Below are positions 11,595-21,584 of a stretch of 64,000 nt of DNA, one piece after another. Position numbers and translations under genes: made by a program. Each line of letters starts with the position of its first letter. Within the stretch, counting starts at the first letter, position 1. The stretch comes from Shinisaurus crocodilurus (taxonomy: Eukaryota; Chordata; Lepidosauria; Squamata; Shinisauridae). Under the pieces are notes generated by a model, which saw only the letters and a program-made list of their open reading frames with translations, had not been told where the DNA came from and made no database searches. The stretch covers positions 208,098,255-208,162,254 of the forward strand of contig CM037880.1 of NCBI GenBank assembly GCA_021292165.1, given 5' to 3'.

Positions 11595-11671
11595 ACTAGT
11601 CAGGGCAAATTATTGCCCAGGAAGTTGCTGAAAATACTTCAGCATGGTGTATGCTCCATGAAATGGCTATA
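11595..11671 (+). repeat. 77-bp direct duplication, copy A
   Basis: Matches 12085-12161 except for about three bases near ATTATTGCCC. It ends at the TA target of the Tigger-like MITE 11672-11920. Confidence 0.9.
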
Positions 11672-11920
11672 CAGTAATACCTTGGATTGCAAGTAACTTG
11701 GTTTGAGAGCGTTTTGCAAGACAAGCAAATTTTTAAATATTTATTTAATTTTTTTTTTACTTGATATACAAGTGACGTCTTGCAATACAAGTACTGTAGT
11801 ATGGCTTAAATTAAAAATCTCTGTACAAATTTTTTGGGGGGATTTCGTTTGATATAAGGGTGTTTTGGATTATAAGCACGTTTCCGGAACGAATTATGCT
11901 CTCAATCCAAGGCATGGCTG
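11672..11920. mobile_element. Tigger-like MITE, copy 2 (TA target duplication)
   Basis: 249-bp element nearly identical to 8391-8640, ends CAGTAATACCTTGGATTGCA and AATCCAAGGCATGGCTG, with TA on each side. High similarity between the two copies suggests fairly recent activity. Confidence 0.8.
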
Positions 11921-12084
11921 TAATATACTGTATATGATTGCACTGTTAGGGACTTATTTATGTATTTAAAACTGGGAGGCACAGTAACAGACTCTCCAAT
12001 TAATCCTAAACATTCAGTGCCATGAAAACATTCCATTTTGGAAAGTTGTGAGCAGGTCCTAACTGATAGTTACTGGAAAAAGAA

Positions 12085-12161
12085 ACTAGTCAGGGCAAAT
12101 TAGCACCCAGGAAGTTGCTGAAAATACTTCAGCATGGTGTATGCTCCATGAAATGGCTATA
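12085..12161 (+). repeat. 77-bp direct duplication, copy B
   Basis: Second copy of 11595-11671, starting ACTAGTCAGGGCAAATTAGC and ending GAAATGGCTATA. The sequence following it differs from what follows copy A beyond the MITE. Confidence 0.9.
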
Positions 12162-12337
12162 ATGTTTACAAGGACTCATCACATGGATCGTATCATGGAT
12201 CTTACGGAGGGATACACTATGAGAACACTTTATATTCCTGGTAGATCTCCATGTGCTAAGTTATTTGCAAAAACTGCAGCTCCATCAAGTGAAACAAATT
12301 TCACAACTCTCCAATTTGGAGAGTTCAACATGGCAAT

Positions 12338-12762
12338 CAGTGTGGTGTAGTTAGAGGGTTGGGCTGGGATTTAGGAGATCTGGGTTCTAGTTCCCACCAG
12401 GGCCGGTGCTACCATTAGGCCAACTAGGCAGCTTGCTAGGGCACAGTGCTAAAGGGGGCGCCAGAAATAGGGAGGGAGGGCTCAAGTGGGAAGGGGGGGA
12501 GGGCTCAAGTGGGAAGGGGGGGCGCTAAATATCTGATCTTGCCTAGGTCACCAAACTGCACCAAACTGCCTTGCACTGGCCCTGGTTCCCACTCAGCCAT
12601 GAAGCTCATTGCATGACTTTGGGCCAGTCACTGACTCTCAGCCTAACCTACATCAGAGGGTTGTTATGAAAATAAACTGGAGAGGAGGAGGATCATGTAA
12701 GCCACCTTGGGTTCCTCGCGAGGGGAAAAAAGGTGGTATGTAAATGTAATAAATAAATAAAT
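12338..12762 (+). mobile_element. tRNA-derived SINE, copy 2, interrupted
   Basis: Head CAGTGTGGTGTAGTTAGAGG and B-box GGTTCTAGTTCCC precede the insertion at 12398-12584. The body resumes with GTTCCCACTCAGCCATGAAG and ends GTAAGCCACCTTGGGTTCCT then AATAAATAAATAA. Same family as 7791-8039. Confidence 0.85.
12398..12584. mobile_element. hAT MITE inserted in a SINE, perfect 8-bp target duplication
   Basis: 187-bp element with terminal inverted repeats CAGGGCCGGTGC and GCACTGGCCCTG (11 of 12 positions complementary). GTTCCCAC is duplicated at 12390-12397 and 12585-12592 within the SINE B-box region. Inside is a tandem repeat of GGGCTCAAGTGGGAAGGGGG. No coding capacity. Confidence 0.9.
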
Positions 12763-12967
12763 CAGCCATCAGAGAATCTCCCATTTATAAAGAGGAACAT
12801 AAAGTCACCTACATTTGGTCTAATATAATACCTTCCCCCCCCCCAAAAAAAACACCTATTAGATAGAGAGAAACCAGTGAGTTGAATTAATGCTAGTTCT
12901 AATTCACTATTCCTCAGAGTAAAATTACTGGGAAACTTGAAGCTTCTTTGATCTCATGAATTAAGAC

Positions 12968-13022
12968 TGGAATCCTAAATATGCTGCATTGATTTAACAC
13001 AGTAGGACATAGGATTGCATTG
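12968..13022. mobile_element. short inverted-repeat MITE (AATCCTAT family), copy 4
   Basis: Opposed ends TGGAATCCTAAATATGC and ACATAGGATTGCATTG, shortened centre. Confidence 0.45.
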
Positions 13023-13568
13023 TATGTTGAATTGACATTATTCCCTCAGTACTCAAACTGTCAGCTACTTACTGAACACAAACAAAAAGCAGGCATGCAA
13101 TATCATTCTGAAGCTAATATTAACATCTTCCAGCAGTCAAAATCTCAATTCAGCAGTCTTCTGTTGGAGTTGCAAAACATGCTTTTACATTTACTAACAA
13201 AGCAATTCTATGGCTTCTCCCCTCTCCCTGGCAGTAGACACAGTTACCCAGTGCCTAGTGTCAGCTAGACAGGCTGAGACTGTAAAGGCTTCCATCCTTC
13301 TCCCATCCTGCCTGACTCTTGCAGCAGGAGTTTGGATAGAGTGTGTCCCTTAGGATTATGCTCTAAGTGAAAGTAGTAAATTGACAGGTCTGATTTCTGA
13401 TGCACATCCCACATTTATCTTCTGTCTGATTATATCTCATTTACTTTTCACCAGGGGAATATATCTATATATCAATAACTGGTTGTGCAAACTCTTGAGC
13501 AAGCTAGCTGGGGATTTAAGAATGAGGATGTGTGTCCAAATCATATATGATTTATGCTTACAGTTCCT

Positions 13569-13792
13569 AAAAGCAAGGGTTTTTTTTAATGTGTGCTGCC
13601 CAGAGGACTTTGGTTATGGGGCAGCATAAATTATAATAATTATTTTTTTTTTAAATGAGATATTCTGAGGGTTTCTGTAGATATCTGAGACAATGGGACA
13701 AAAAAGAATCCACATAAATAAAGAGATAGGCTTTACACCTCCCAGAAAGCTTCGGCTATTGGGCGGTATAGAAAATGAATAAATAAATTTAC
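13569..13792 (+). mobile_element. two L2-clade LINE tail fragments
   Basis: GCTGCCCAGAGGACTTTGGT then GGGGCAGCATAAATTATAAT at 13594-13640, and CCAGAAAGCTTCGGCTATTG then GGGCGGTATAGAAAATGAAT at 13742-13785. Both match the CCGCCCAGAGAGCTTTGGCT tail at 61015. The exon begins less than 200 bp further on. Confidence 0.6.
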
Positions 13793-13975
13793 ACATTCTA
13801 ATATTTACAAATATCTACAGTTTCATCCCAAGTACTGATGTGTTTAATTTTAAATAATGTACAGATATTTAGGGTAACAGTAATAAGAGTTTGTAATGAT
13901 ACAAAGCATTTGTGGAAACTACTGTACATATTCATTGATGTCTTTTTTCCCCATTTTGATATGTTCAATTTTTAG

Positions 13976-14100
13976 CTTGGATGCAACAGTGCAGTTTTCT
14001 TGTGATGAAGACTATGTCCTACAGGGGGCAAAAAGTATCACTTGTCAAAGAATAGCAGAGGTTTTCGCTGCATGGAGTGATCATAGACCAGTATGCAAAG
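13976..14100 (+). CDS. CSMD3: CSMD3 exon: second half of the Sushi domain
   Basis: A 125-bp internal exon between an acceptor ending TTCAATTTTTAG and a donor GTAAAC. One base completes the serine codon from 3673, then 41 codons, then one base. The peptide contains the remaining three Sushi cysteines (VQFSCDEDYVLQGAKSITC and the final PVC) and the conserved tryptophan in AAWSDHRPVCK. With the exon at 3586-3673 this gives one complete four-cysteine CCP module with expected C1-C3 and C2-C4 pairing, extracellular in the mature protein. The splice phase matches both neighbours. No frameshift or stop: the exon looks functional. The identity as CSMD3 rests on recognition and would need alignment to all three paralogues. 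Confidence 0.9.
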
Positions 14101-14799
14101 GTAAACAAAAATAAAAATGAGTGTCTTGTACTATTTCAGTTTGTCTTGATTCTCATGTTCTAATAACAAATGTGATTTGGAAGTATTGTTAAAATGCTAT
14201 CTACTGATTTTTCTTGTCTTGTTCTAACTGCTTAAGACCAGTTTGTTAACAGATTTGGTTCACCGCATTTACTTAAAGTGCTCACACCTCAGCAGTGTCA
14301 AGTAGCACCTGAGATTATCTTAACACGTCCAAACGTTATGCTTTACTTTACAAAAATGGCTGATGCTATCCATCTTTGGGTCTTCTGCCCCATTTGCTTT
14401 TGCCTCCAGATTGAAGTAGGGCAGAGGTTGAAGGAGATGAGCACTGTCCCCAAATCCTAACATGTCAAAGACAAGACTCGAACTACTTTCCCTTTATAGT
14501 TAAGACAATGTTGTATGTTATGGTGTTCCTCTGAGCTCTGTAGATCAGGACTGTAAAAACAAAAACAAGATGCCACTAAGTTTTGGACAAGCCACAATAC
14601 TTGGTTGGTGGGCTTAGCTTGGCTTGGTAGGTCACAAGCTGTACTGATTTAAAGCATTTTGTAGACCTGTGGGTTCACAATAACTCATTATTGATTGACT
14701 TACTGGCAGAAATTCTAAAACTGGAATGATAAAGAGAAAATTAGTTTGGCCCATACAAAAGGGCAATGCACACATTTAAGAAATATTCCATTTTGTTGG

Positions 14800-14935
14800 G
14801 TGGAGGGAGGTGCTGTAGTTTAACAGCACATGGTTTGCAAATTGCTTGGATGCAACAGTGCATTGCATGCAGAAGCTTTAGACCCTGGCAACTCCACCTA
14901 AAAGGATCTCAGGGAGCAGGGCCAGAAGTGATCCC
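14800..14935 (+). mobile_element. possible tRNA-related SINE fragment
   Basis: TTGCATGCAGAAGCTTTAGA then CTGGCAACTCCACCTAAAAG resembles a squamate SINE segment around a tRNA B-box, but the box itself is not intact. Weak call. Confidence 0.3.
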
Positions 14936-15857
14936 AGCACCTTCATATGCTGATTTGTCTGGCCTTGGTAAAAAAAAAACTAGACTGACTCACCAGCAGC
15001 CACTGCTTCTCCCTTGGTTCTTTCTTCCATACACTTGGAAAGGCATATCCCCCCCCCCCCCCACACACACACCCTTTAAGTGAGGAGCTTCATTTACTTA
15101 CCGGTAATTGCTGGCCTAGAACATTCCACTAGAATCTGTTAAGGGACTTTCTGAATCTATTATGTATTATTTTATGGTTAGTGTATTCTTTACTTTTGTA
15201 CATAAACGAATAAGCATAATCTGTTCCCTGATAAGATGCAATTCTGTTTTTAATCTTTCTGTGTCTTGTACACTGATAATGCCAGCCTAACTTCTCATCC
15301 CATTCTCTTAGCCAGTTTTCATCATGCCTTCATAGCTTCATCTCCATTTCGTGAGCCAAGCTTTGGCAGAGCTTTTAAAGCTGTAACCAACCATTCCACA
15401 ATACTCTAGCTTCCTGGCTCCTTCTTATATCTGGCATGAGGTTCTTCTGCGTTTCTTCCCTGGCTTATGCATACTTCTATTGAATCTAAATTATTGTTGT
15501 TTTTACTCCATGATCTTACTCAGTTTCAATTCACACACTCCATTAGTTCCTCACCACTTCCTGGTCACTCAGACATTGCCCTCTCATTTCATCTGGCCTG
15601 GATTTCCTCAGCCGTTTTGTAGCTGTTGTATTACTGCACAGTGTCAGTCAAAAGAAAGAGCTTATATCAGCATCTCTGGAGAATGTTACTGCTTCTTCTT
15701 TTACTTTTTACTTTTTATTTTCAGCTGTGCTTTAGCTTTTGGGCACAGCTACACTTTGTTCTTAAGAACCAAAGTGTAATAAACTTATTTTTTAAAGAAA
15801 GGAATACAAAACATATCAAAAGCAGCTCTGAGTGCTACAAGTCTCATTACTCATGGA
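14936..15857. other. intronic sequence, nothing recognised
   Basis: Contains a C/CA run at 15049-15070 and pyrimidine-rich stretches. Open frames at 15480-15877 read as low-complexity serine/leucine-rich peptides without domains. Confidence 0.35.
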
Positions 15858-15995
15858 GCAATCCTATGCATGTTTAGGTAGAAAAAAGTCCTACAACTCC
15901 CAACATTCCCCAGTCAGTATTCCCCATGGCTTGCTGGGTAATGCTGGCCGGGTATTGTAGGACTTTTTTCTGTCTAAACATGCATAGGATTGTGC
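15858..15995. mobile_element. 138-bp near-perfect foldback MITE
   Basis: Left arm GCAATCCTATGCATGTTTAG then GTAGAAAAAAGTCCTACAA, right arm TTGTAGGACTTTTTTCTG then TCTAAACATGCATAGGATTG. The arms pair over about 45 bp around a CCAGTCAG...CTTGCTGGG centre. Its outer ends match the AATCCTAT family but the interior differs. Confidence 0.8.
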
Positions 15996-16004
15996 CCTAA
16001 GTTG

Positions 16005-16105
16005 CTTTCAAAGTTCTGTGCACACTTACCTAAAAGTAAACACCGCTGTATATATTGGGACTTATTTCTGAGTACTACGTAGACATGCATAGGATTGCTC
16101 TGTAA
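16005..16105. mobile_element. short inverted-repeat MITE (AATCCTAT family), copy 5
   Basis: ACTTACCTAAAAGTAAACAC, GGGACTTATTTCTGAGTACT and the end ACATGCATAGGATTGCTCTG. Adjacent to the foldback at 15858-15995. Confidence 0.5.
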
Positions 16106-16959
16106 ATTTCCCAGTATGCCATGAGCAGCATTTTGGAGGACAGTGTTTAGAGGAGCATCTCCAACATCTCATACCAGGATTAATTTTCTTATATTAACTA
16201 TGTCTATCCCCTGGGCAGGTTCTTCTTGAAAAAGAAATTTAATTTAATCTTTGACTACAAGCACTGTTCCGCTTTATCATGTAATAATTATGTGCATAGT
16301 GATGGGGCTAAGTTGAAGTTATTTACCAGACTTAACTATGTATCTCCCAACAATTATTTTAAATTATATTTTTTCTTAAATCATTAGTTTTGTTGTTTCA
16401 ATTACTGTAGCAGTGATAGACAATTGAAAAATTTCAATATGGATGCCCACCTAGGTCAAACATTTAAACTGAATAAAGAGGAACTGATACCTCTCCTCCA
16501 ACTGGAAAGGGTGGTGGCATGGGGCAGGGGAGGTGTAATTGCTGCCGCTGACTCTTGAGTCAGTGGCAGTGATCTCCACTGCACACCATGGCTTGTCTTG
16601 TCTGGGTGGCTTATAAGCCTAAAATAAGCTACCCTGACAAACCCGTCCTGCTGGGTTGTCGTGTTGTGAGAACCCACTCAATGTGTCAAATAAGATACTG
16701 TTGATGAAAGCATAGAGTTGGTTGGGTTAAGAAAGAAAAAGAACAGGTACCATACTGGCAGCTTCTCATGCCTCTGTCCCAAAGCATATAATTCACCACC
16801 CCTTTCTTCCCCCCACAATGCTCCATGTTAAAGTAGCTTCCTCTGTCTCTTTGTCCATCAGCTAAAGAAAAGTAACCACTATGGTGTGAGCTAGGCATAC
16901 CAAACTGGCAACGTGATGAAACCTTCATATTTTAAAATGGTGCTACTGCTACTGTAGAG

Positions 16960-17330
16960 AAGATATTCTAGGAATCTAGGTGATGTCAGCATTACCTTGA
17001 AGATAATTCCTGGCAGCCACCAAAGAAAAGGAAGTGATAAACCTTATTGAGGCATTCTGTAGCTGTGTAGAATAAATGTGTGAGGAGAGGAAGTGCTTTA
17101 GCTCCGCCCCCTCCTCATGCATTTCCGTTGGCCTCTGCTCATGGAGGATGACTTCCCGAAGAGGGCAGCCTCCTGTATTTGCAAATTCTGATTCAGAAAG
17201 TAACGCGCTATGAGTGAGAGCAACAGAAATGCATGAAGAGTGGAGCTGGGCTAAAGCGCTACCTCTCCTCACATGTTTATTCTACACAGATAGAACTCAA
17301 GAGGCAGCTAAACAGGTGCTGAGGAAAAGC
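16960..17330. mobile_element. foldback element, unclassified
   Basis: TGTGTAGAATAAATGTGTGA then GGAGAGGAAGTGCTTTAGCT near 17066-17105 is mirrored by GGGCTAAAGCGCTACCTCTC then CTCACATGTTTATTCTACAC near 17247-17287. Arms extend outward with decay. Open frames on both strands here are mirror images of each other, not genes. Confidence 0.6.
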
Positions 17331-17707
17331 CTACAACCAGATAACCTATTATCACTTTATTTTCTTTCTTATGGTAGGAAAGAATCAAATAATCCACAAT
17401 TGGGTTTGACGATATTGTCCCCAATGCTCAAATATTTTGAAGTACAATTTTCAAGTGATGCATACATCTGAAAATAAGTGATGAAACTGGGAAATGCTTC
17501 TCCTAATCATACAGAAAGAACCCAGTAGGAAACACTTTGAATATATTTCCATTAGGGATCTGAGAAGATCTCCTTGAGAATGTATGTTTAATTAGATGAC
17601 TTCGGTATAGGCAGTTTCAGAATTTGGGATACAGTGGTAATAAAAAAAATTAATATATGTTTAACTGTTCACTATCCCAAGTGCTGGTGAGAGAGCACTG
17701 GGGGCTT

Positions 17708-17808
17708 GCAGTGCAATCAATCCTAAACAGGTGTACTTAGAAGTAAAACCCATTCAGTTCAATGAGGTATATTTCTAAACTGATATGTGTAGGATTACAC
17801 TGTAAATC
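17708..17808. mobile_element. short inverted-repeat MITE (AATCCTAT family), copy 6
   Basis: GTGCAATCAATCCTAAACAG, AAACCCATTCAGTTCAATGA and GATATGTGTAGGATTACACT: both arms and centre are recognisable. Confidence 0.6.
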
Positions 17809-17986
17809 ATGTTTGTAATATTTGTTCTGTTTACAAATATAAGAGGAGCATAGTAGAAGCAAATAGGCTTCTATAGTAAGCAGCAACCTTATATTTGAAA
17901 ACCACTATCTGGACCCACTGACCCCTGTCTGACTTTTTCAAAAGAGTTTTGAGGTTCTTAAGGAACCCTATTCATTAAGGAAACTT

Positions 17987-18155
17987 GTATTTTTCCATGT
18001 ATAAGACTATACTTTTTCCTAAAATCGTTAGACTAAAAATTGAGGGTCGTCTTATACACGGAAGTAAGCCGAGGAGAGAACCGCACGGTTGCGAAACTGC
18101 CCAGTGGGGGGGCGTCCTATACATGGGGGCGTCTTATACACGGAAAAATACGGTA
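17987..18155. mobile_element. MITE with GTATTTTTCCnTGTATAAGAC ends
   Basis: About 169 bp. Left end GTATTTTTCCATGTATAAGA, right end reverse-complementary (CTTATACACGGAAAAATACG), followed by GTA. Internal CGTCTTATACACGGAAG repeats the right arm. The ends and probable TA target suggest Tc1/mariner-type; the left TA is not preserved. Confidence 0.65.
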
Positions 18156-18156
18156 A

Positions 18157-19012
18157 CTTTTTCACTGCCTATTCATAGGTTGTCCAGTGATAGGCCCATT
18201 TTAGTGGCTGAATTACAGGAGAACAAGGGCAAACTTCGCTCCTCTATCTTTTGTGAACGATGTAATTTGTTATAATGAGAATTATGGACTTAAAACCTAA
18301 TTCCTACAAACATTTTCCATATCAACACATATGTTTTATTCATTTACATTTAAAGAGATAAAACAAACAATTGTATTCACGGTTGCTGAATGAACTCTTT
18401 ACTCAATATCTTTCATCCTGACTGTCCATCTCACTTTGTGATTCTGCAAAATATTTGAGTGATTTTCCTAAATCTATCATTTGACAATTCAACAAAAGCA
18501 GATTAAGCAGCTGTCCAACTAATATGACAATACACTAAGCTAATGCATTATTCAGATTGAACAACAAAAAAGGTGAATAATTATTTCTAGGAGATAAAAG
18601 AATTCCGTGTGCTAATGACTTAATATTACCAGTCATGTGAATGTATTGAACCTGACCTGGTGGGGTGAAAAATAGATTAGAAGTGTACCTTTTTAGTTAA
18701 AAAAAAAAAAGGAAAAAAAAGGGTTGACTCATAGAAAATAGTATCTGTAACACTGAAGAAAAATCCTGATATGTTTTTAGCTACATATACACTTTCACAC
18801 AGCTCTTACACATTTGCTTGTAAGAACTCTGCAGATGTATGTGGAGATGGAAACACATTAGCTGCTGCACAAGGCATTATCATATAAAGATTTGTCACAA
18901 TGCAATTATAGTGGCATTACAATATGCCATGATACACATGCTTAAGATTGGGGCAGCAGATCTCAAAAAGCTTGACAATTATAGAAAAAGAGTGAGAAGT
19001 TAGCTACTTAAG
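18157..19012. other. intronic sequence, nothing recognised
   Basis: AT-rich, with an A-rich run at 18700-18722. No domain-bearing frame and no bounded repeat. Confidence 0.35.
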
Positions 19013-19627
19013 GGTGCAATTCTATGGAGATGAGCATAAGTCCCCAAACTCGGTGGCTCACACTCATCCAATGCAGAGCGGGAGGAGCAGTGGAGGCAAT
19101 CTTTGCCTCTCTGCTCTCCCACTCTGCATTTTCACAAGATGGCCATTTTTAGCCGTTTAGCGACAGCGTTTCAGAGGGAGACCGAAAGAAGCTGGAGATT
19201 TCATAGATTTCATAGATCACAGAGTTGGAAGGAGCCTACAAGGCTATCGAGTCCAACCCCCTGCTCAATGCAGGAAACTAGAGGAGGGGTCTCCCATCCA
19301 AGTAATAACCAGGCCTGACCCTGCTTAGCTTTCCACACTCAGACAAGCTGAGCCAGCGTGAACCCCAGCCCCAGTATACCTCATATCCCGGCCTCCCCAG
19401 TCTCCTCCCCTTCTCGCCCCCTTCTCCCTCTCTCTGTGGTTGCTTTCCCGACCTCAGTGAGCAGCCAGTGTGATTCTTTCTGCGCCGGCTGCAACAGGTC
19501 TGGGGGGAGGGTTGGAGTTCCGATTCCCAACTCCACGGTCAGAGCACAATCTCCGACCTTGGATCTGGGAATCCAGAAAATCGTTTGGCCCCTCAGACAA
19601 TGTCTAAGGGCCATAGGATCACTCCCT
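19013..19627. mobile_element. candidate MITE split by a 5S-derived SINE
   Basis: Ends AGGGTGCAATTCTATGG (19013) and CCATAGGATCACTCCCT (about 19610) face each other (about 12 of 17 positions). The GC-rich interior is interrupted at 19198-19350. Open frames at 19103-19776 on both strands fall across these repeats and are not genes. Confidence 0.4.
19198..19350 (-). mobile_element. 5S-rRNA-derived SINE with CR1-like 3' tail
   Basis: Read on the minus strand, 19350 to 19288 gives AAGCTAAGCAGGGTCAGGCC, TGGTTATTACTTGGATGGGA and GACC, the middle of 5S rRNA including the A-box and C-box of its internal RNA polymerase III promoter. It then runs into GGGGGTTGGACTCGATAGCC, TTGTAGGCTCCTTCCAACTC and ends in ATCTATGAAATCTATGAAAT. 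The last part matches the 3' end and terminal 8-mer repeats of CR1 LINEs. This is SINE3-class architecture (5S head, LINE tail). The 5' end of the 5S part is degraded. Confidence 0.75.
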
Positions 19628-19635
19628 CCATGAAG

Positions 19636-21340
19636 TGTTAGTGTATTTATGAGTACTTGCATGCTTTTTTCTTTTCTTTTTGTTTCTGAGAAAACCCATT
19701 TGAGAGATGACAGATTCTCTCTTTTATTTACCCAACAAAACACAATGTGTTGTGCTTGATGGTGAGTAAATGACAACCTCAGCTAAAGTTAGATTGTAAA
19801 CTCTCAAAACTGAATTTGGGAAAATAACCATCATATCATTAAGCATCAAAGTTAAATTAATTAATCGACTGAGGTTTTCTTAGGTAAGAGCTGTCCATAA
19901 GTTTCTCTTTCTTTCCAGTCAATAATGAGCCATTCAGACTAGAGCGGGGTTTTCTACAGTGGGTGACATCAATTAATATATGGTAATTAGGACAAAAGAG
20001 AAAAAGAGGTTTGAATAATTTGGATATTCTATTTCATTAATTTTCAGAGACATCCCAATTTATTATATCTTTTGTTTTAATTAATAATTTGCACTGTGCA
20101 GTCAACATCTGTTGGAGTGAATTCAGAAATTAAACTTTTGCTTTCATAATAGGAATCTAGCAGCAGGACTATGTATATCTGTTGAATGCAAAAAACAGGG
20201 GGGGGGGGAAATCAAGTCCATAGGCCTTGTCATGATAATGACCTTAAAAATATGCTGCAATGTGTCTACTGCAAACAAAATAGAGCTTTTCCAATATCCT
20301 GCACAACTCTGCCCAGATGCTTTTTCTCTCTTACTTTATGTTCTGCTTGTTGGAACAAGAAATAACACAGAACAGACACATTTACCTGGTACAACAAGGT
20401 TCACACTGTTGTGTCCGACTGTGCTGACAACACCACTCTAAATGTCTCTCTTCCTCCCACTCCTACTGGCAGAACCTGGCCCCTGCCTGAGAGCAGGAAT
20501 AGTCTTTTTGCTTACAAGGGTAAACTCTCCATATTACTTCTCCTGCATAAAATGGCTTGAATTTATGGACTTCATCAGAGGCTCTCCTTTGAAGACCAAA
20601 CCAAATGTTCTGCTAATTACGCACAGTGTAGCTATGCATGATAGTTTTCCTTACTCTTCTATAAGCATGCACAGAGTGGAGTTAAAAAAAAAACCTGCAT
20701 TTTTCTCCAAAAAATTCCCATTGGAGGGTTAATTTTTTTTAAAAAACCCTCTCCATTGACATCAATGCAGACTACTTACTTTCTTTTTTTAACACCCCAC
20801 CCTCCATCATGGGGTATGGGATTTTGGGGGGAAACAGGTGGGGGGGAAAGGTTTAACTCTCCCCCTGAAGTGCTGTAGTCCTGATCTGAATCAGGGTCAC
20901 TTATGATTACACAAGAGTATGGAAAAATATAACACACAGCTACACTAAACCTAGAACATTTAGTTTGGCTTTTAATCAACCCACTCTCTTAGGTTAGGCC
21001 TGTAATAACTAGAAAGGGATATTTCTCATGGTCAGTTGTGGAATGTGTGTCTCCAGGGAAGCTCATCTGTTGCTAAATCTGAGGAATTTCTGATGCCAGT
21101 CAAAGACTTTCTCATTTGCCCATGACTACCCGCATGTTACTATCCCTGGAAAATAATAAATTAAGTAGCATAACATTCATTGGTCATCTGAGGGTATTAC
21201 AGAACTAGAAGTAGTTACTTTTTTTGTGGGGTATACCCTGGAACAAGTCGGACATGAGCACCCTCCTGCTTGTGTTCCCCAGCAGCTGGTATTGAGGCAT
21301 ACTGCCGCTGACATTGGAAGTAATATATAGTCATCATGAA
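19636..21340. other. intronic sequence, nothing firmly recognised
   Basis: 20640-20980 contains GTTAAAAAAAAAACCTGC, a short opposed pair (CCCATTGGAGGGTT / AACCCTCTCCATTG) and a G-rich tract, so an old foldback element is possible. The rest shows no bounded repeat or coding signal. Confidence 0.3.
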
Positions 21341-21349
21341 TAGTAGCCA

Positions 21350-21580
21350 TTGCTAGCCTTCTCTTCCATGAATTTGACTAATCCTGTTTTACAGCCATCA
21401 AAGTTGGGGCCATCACTAAATCTTAGTGAATTCCATATTTTAACTTTGTGCTGTGTAAAGAACTTCCTTGTATCAGTCCTGCATCTCCAACCATTCATCA
21501 TCATTGGATGACCCTGAATTCAAGTATTACAAGAGAGCCCCTGTCAATAGGGTTATATTTATGAGATCAGGCTCCGCCCA
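21350..21580 (-). mobile_element. CR1/L3-type LINE fragment
   Basis: TTCCATGAATTTGACTAATC, GCCATCAAAGTTGGGGCCAT, TGCTGTGTAAAGAACTTCCT and TCATTGGATGACCC match, in reverse, the conserved 3' part of reptile CR1/L3 elements; 58740-58960 carries the plus-strand equivalent of its first section. Confidence 0.6.
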
Positions 21581-21584
21581 TTTG

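Noticed and set aside
19103..19776. Possible small genes on both strands (71-131 codons)
   Set aside because: The frames cover a 5S-derived SINE and the MITE around it; no conserved domain.
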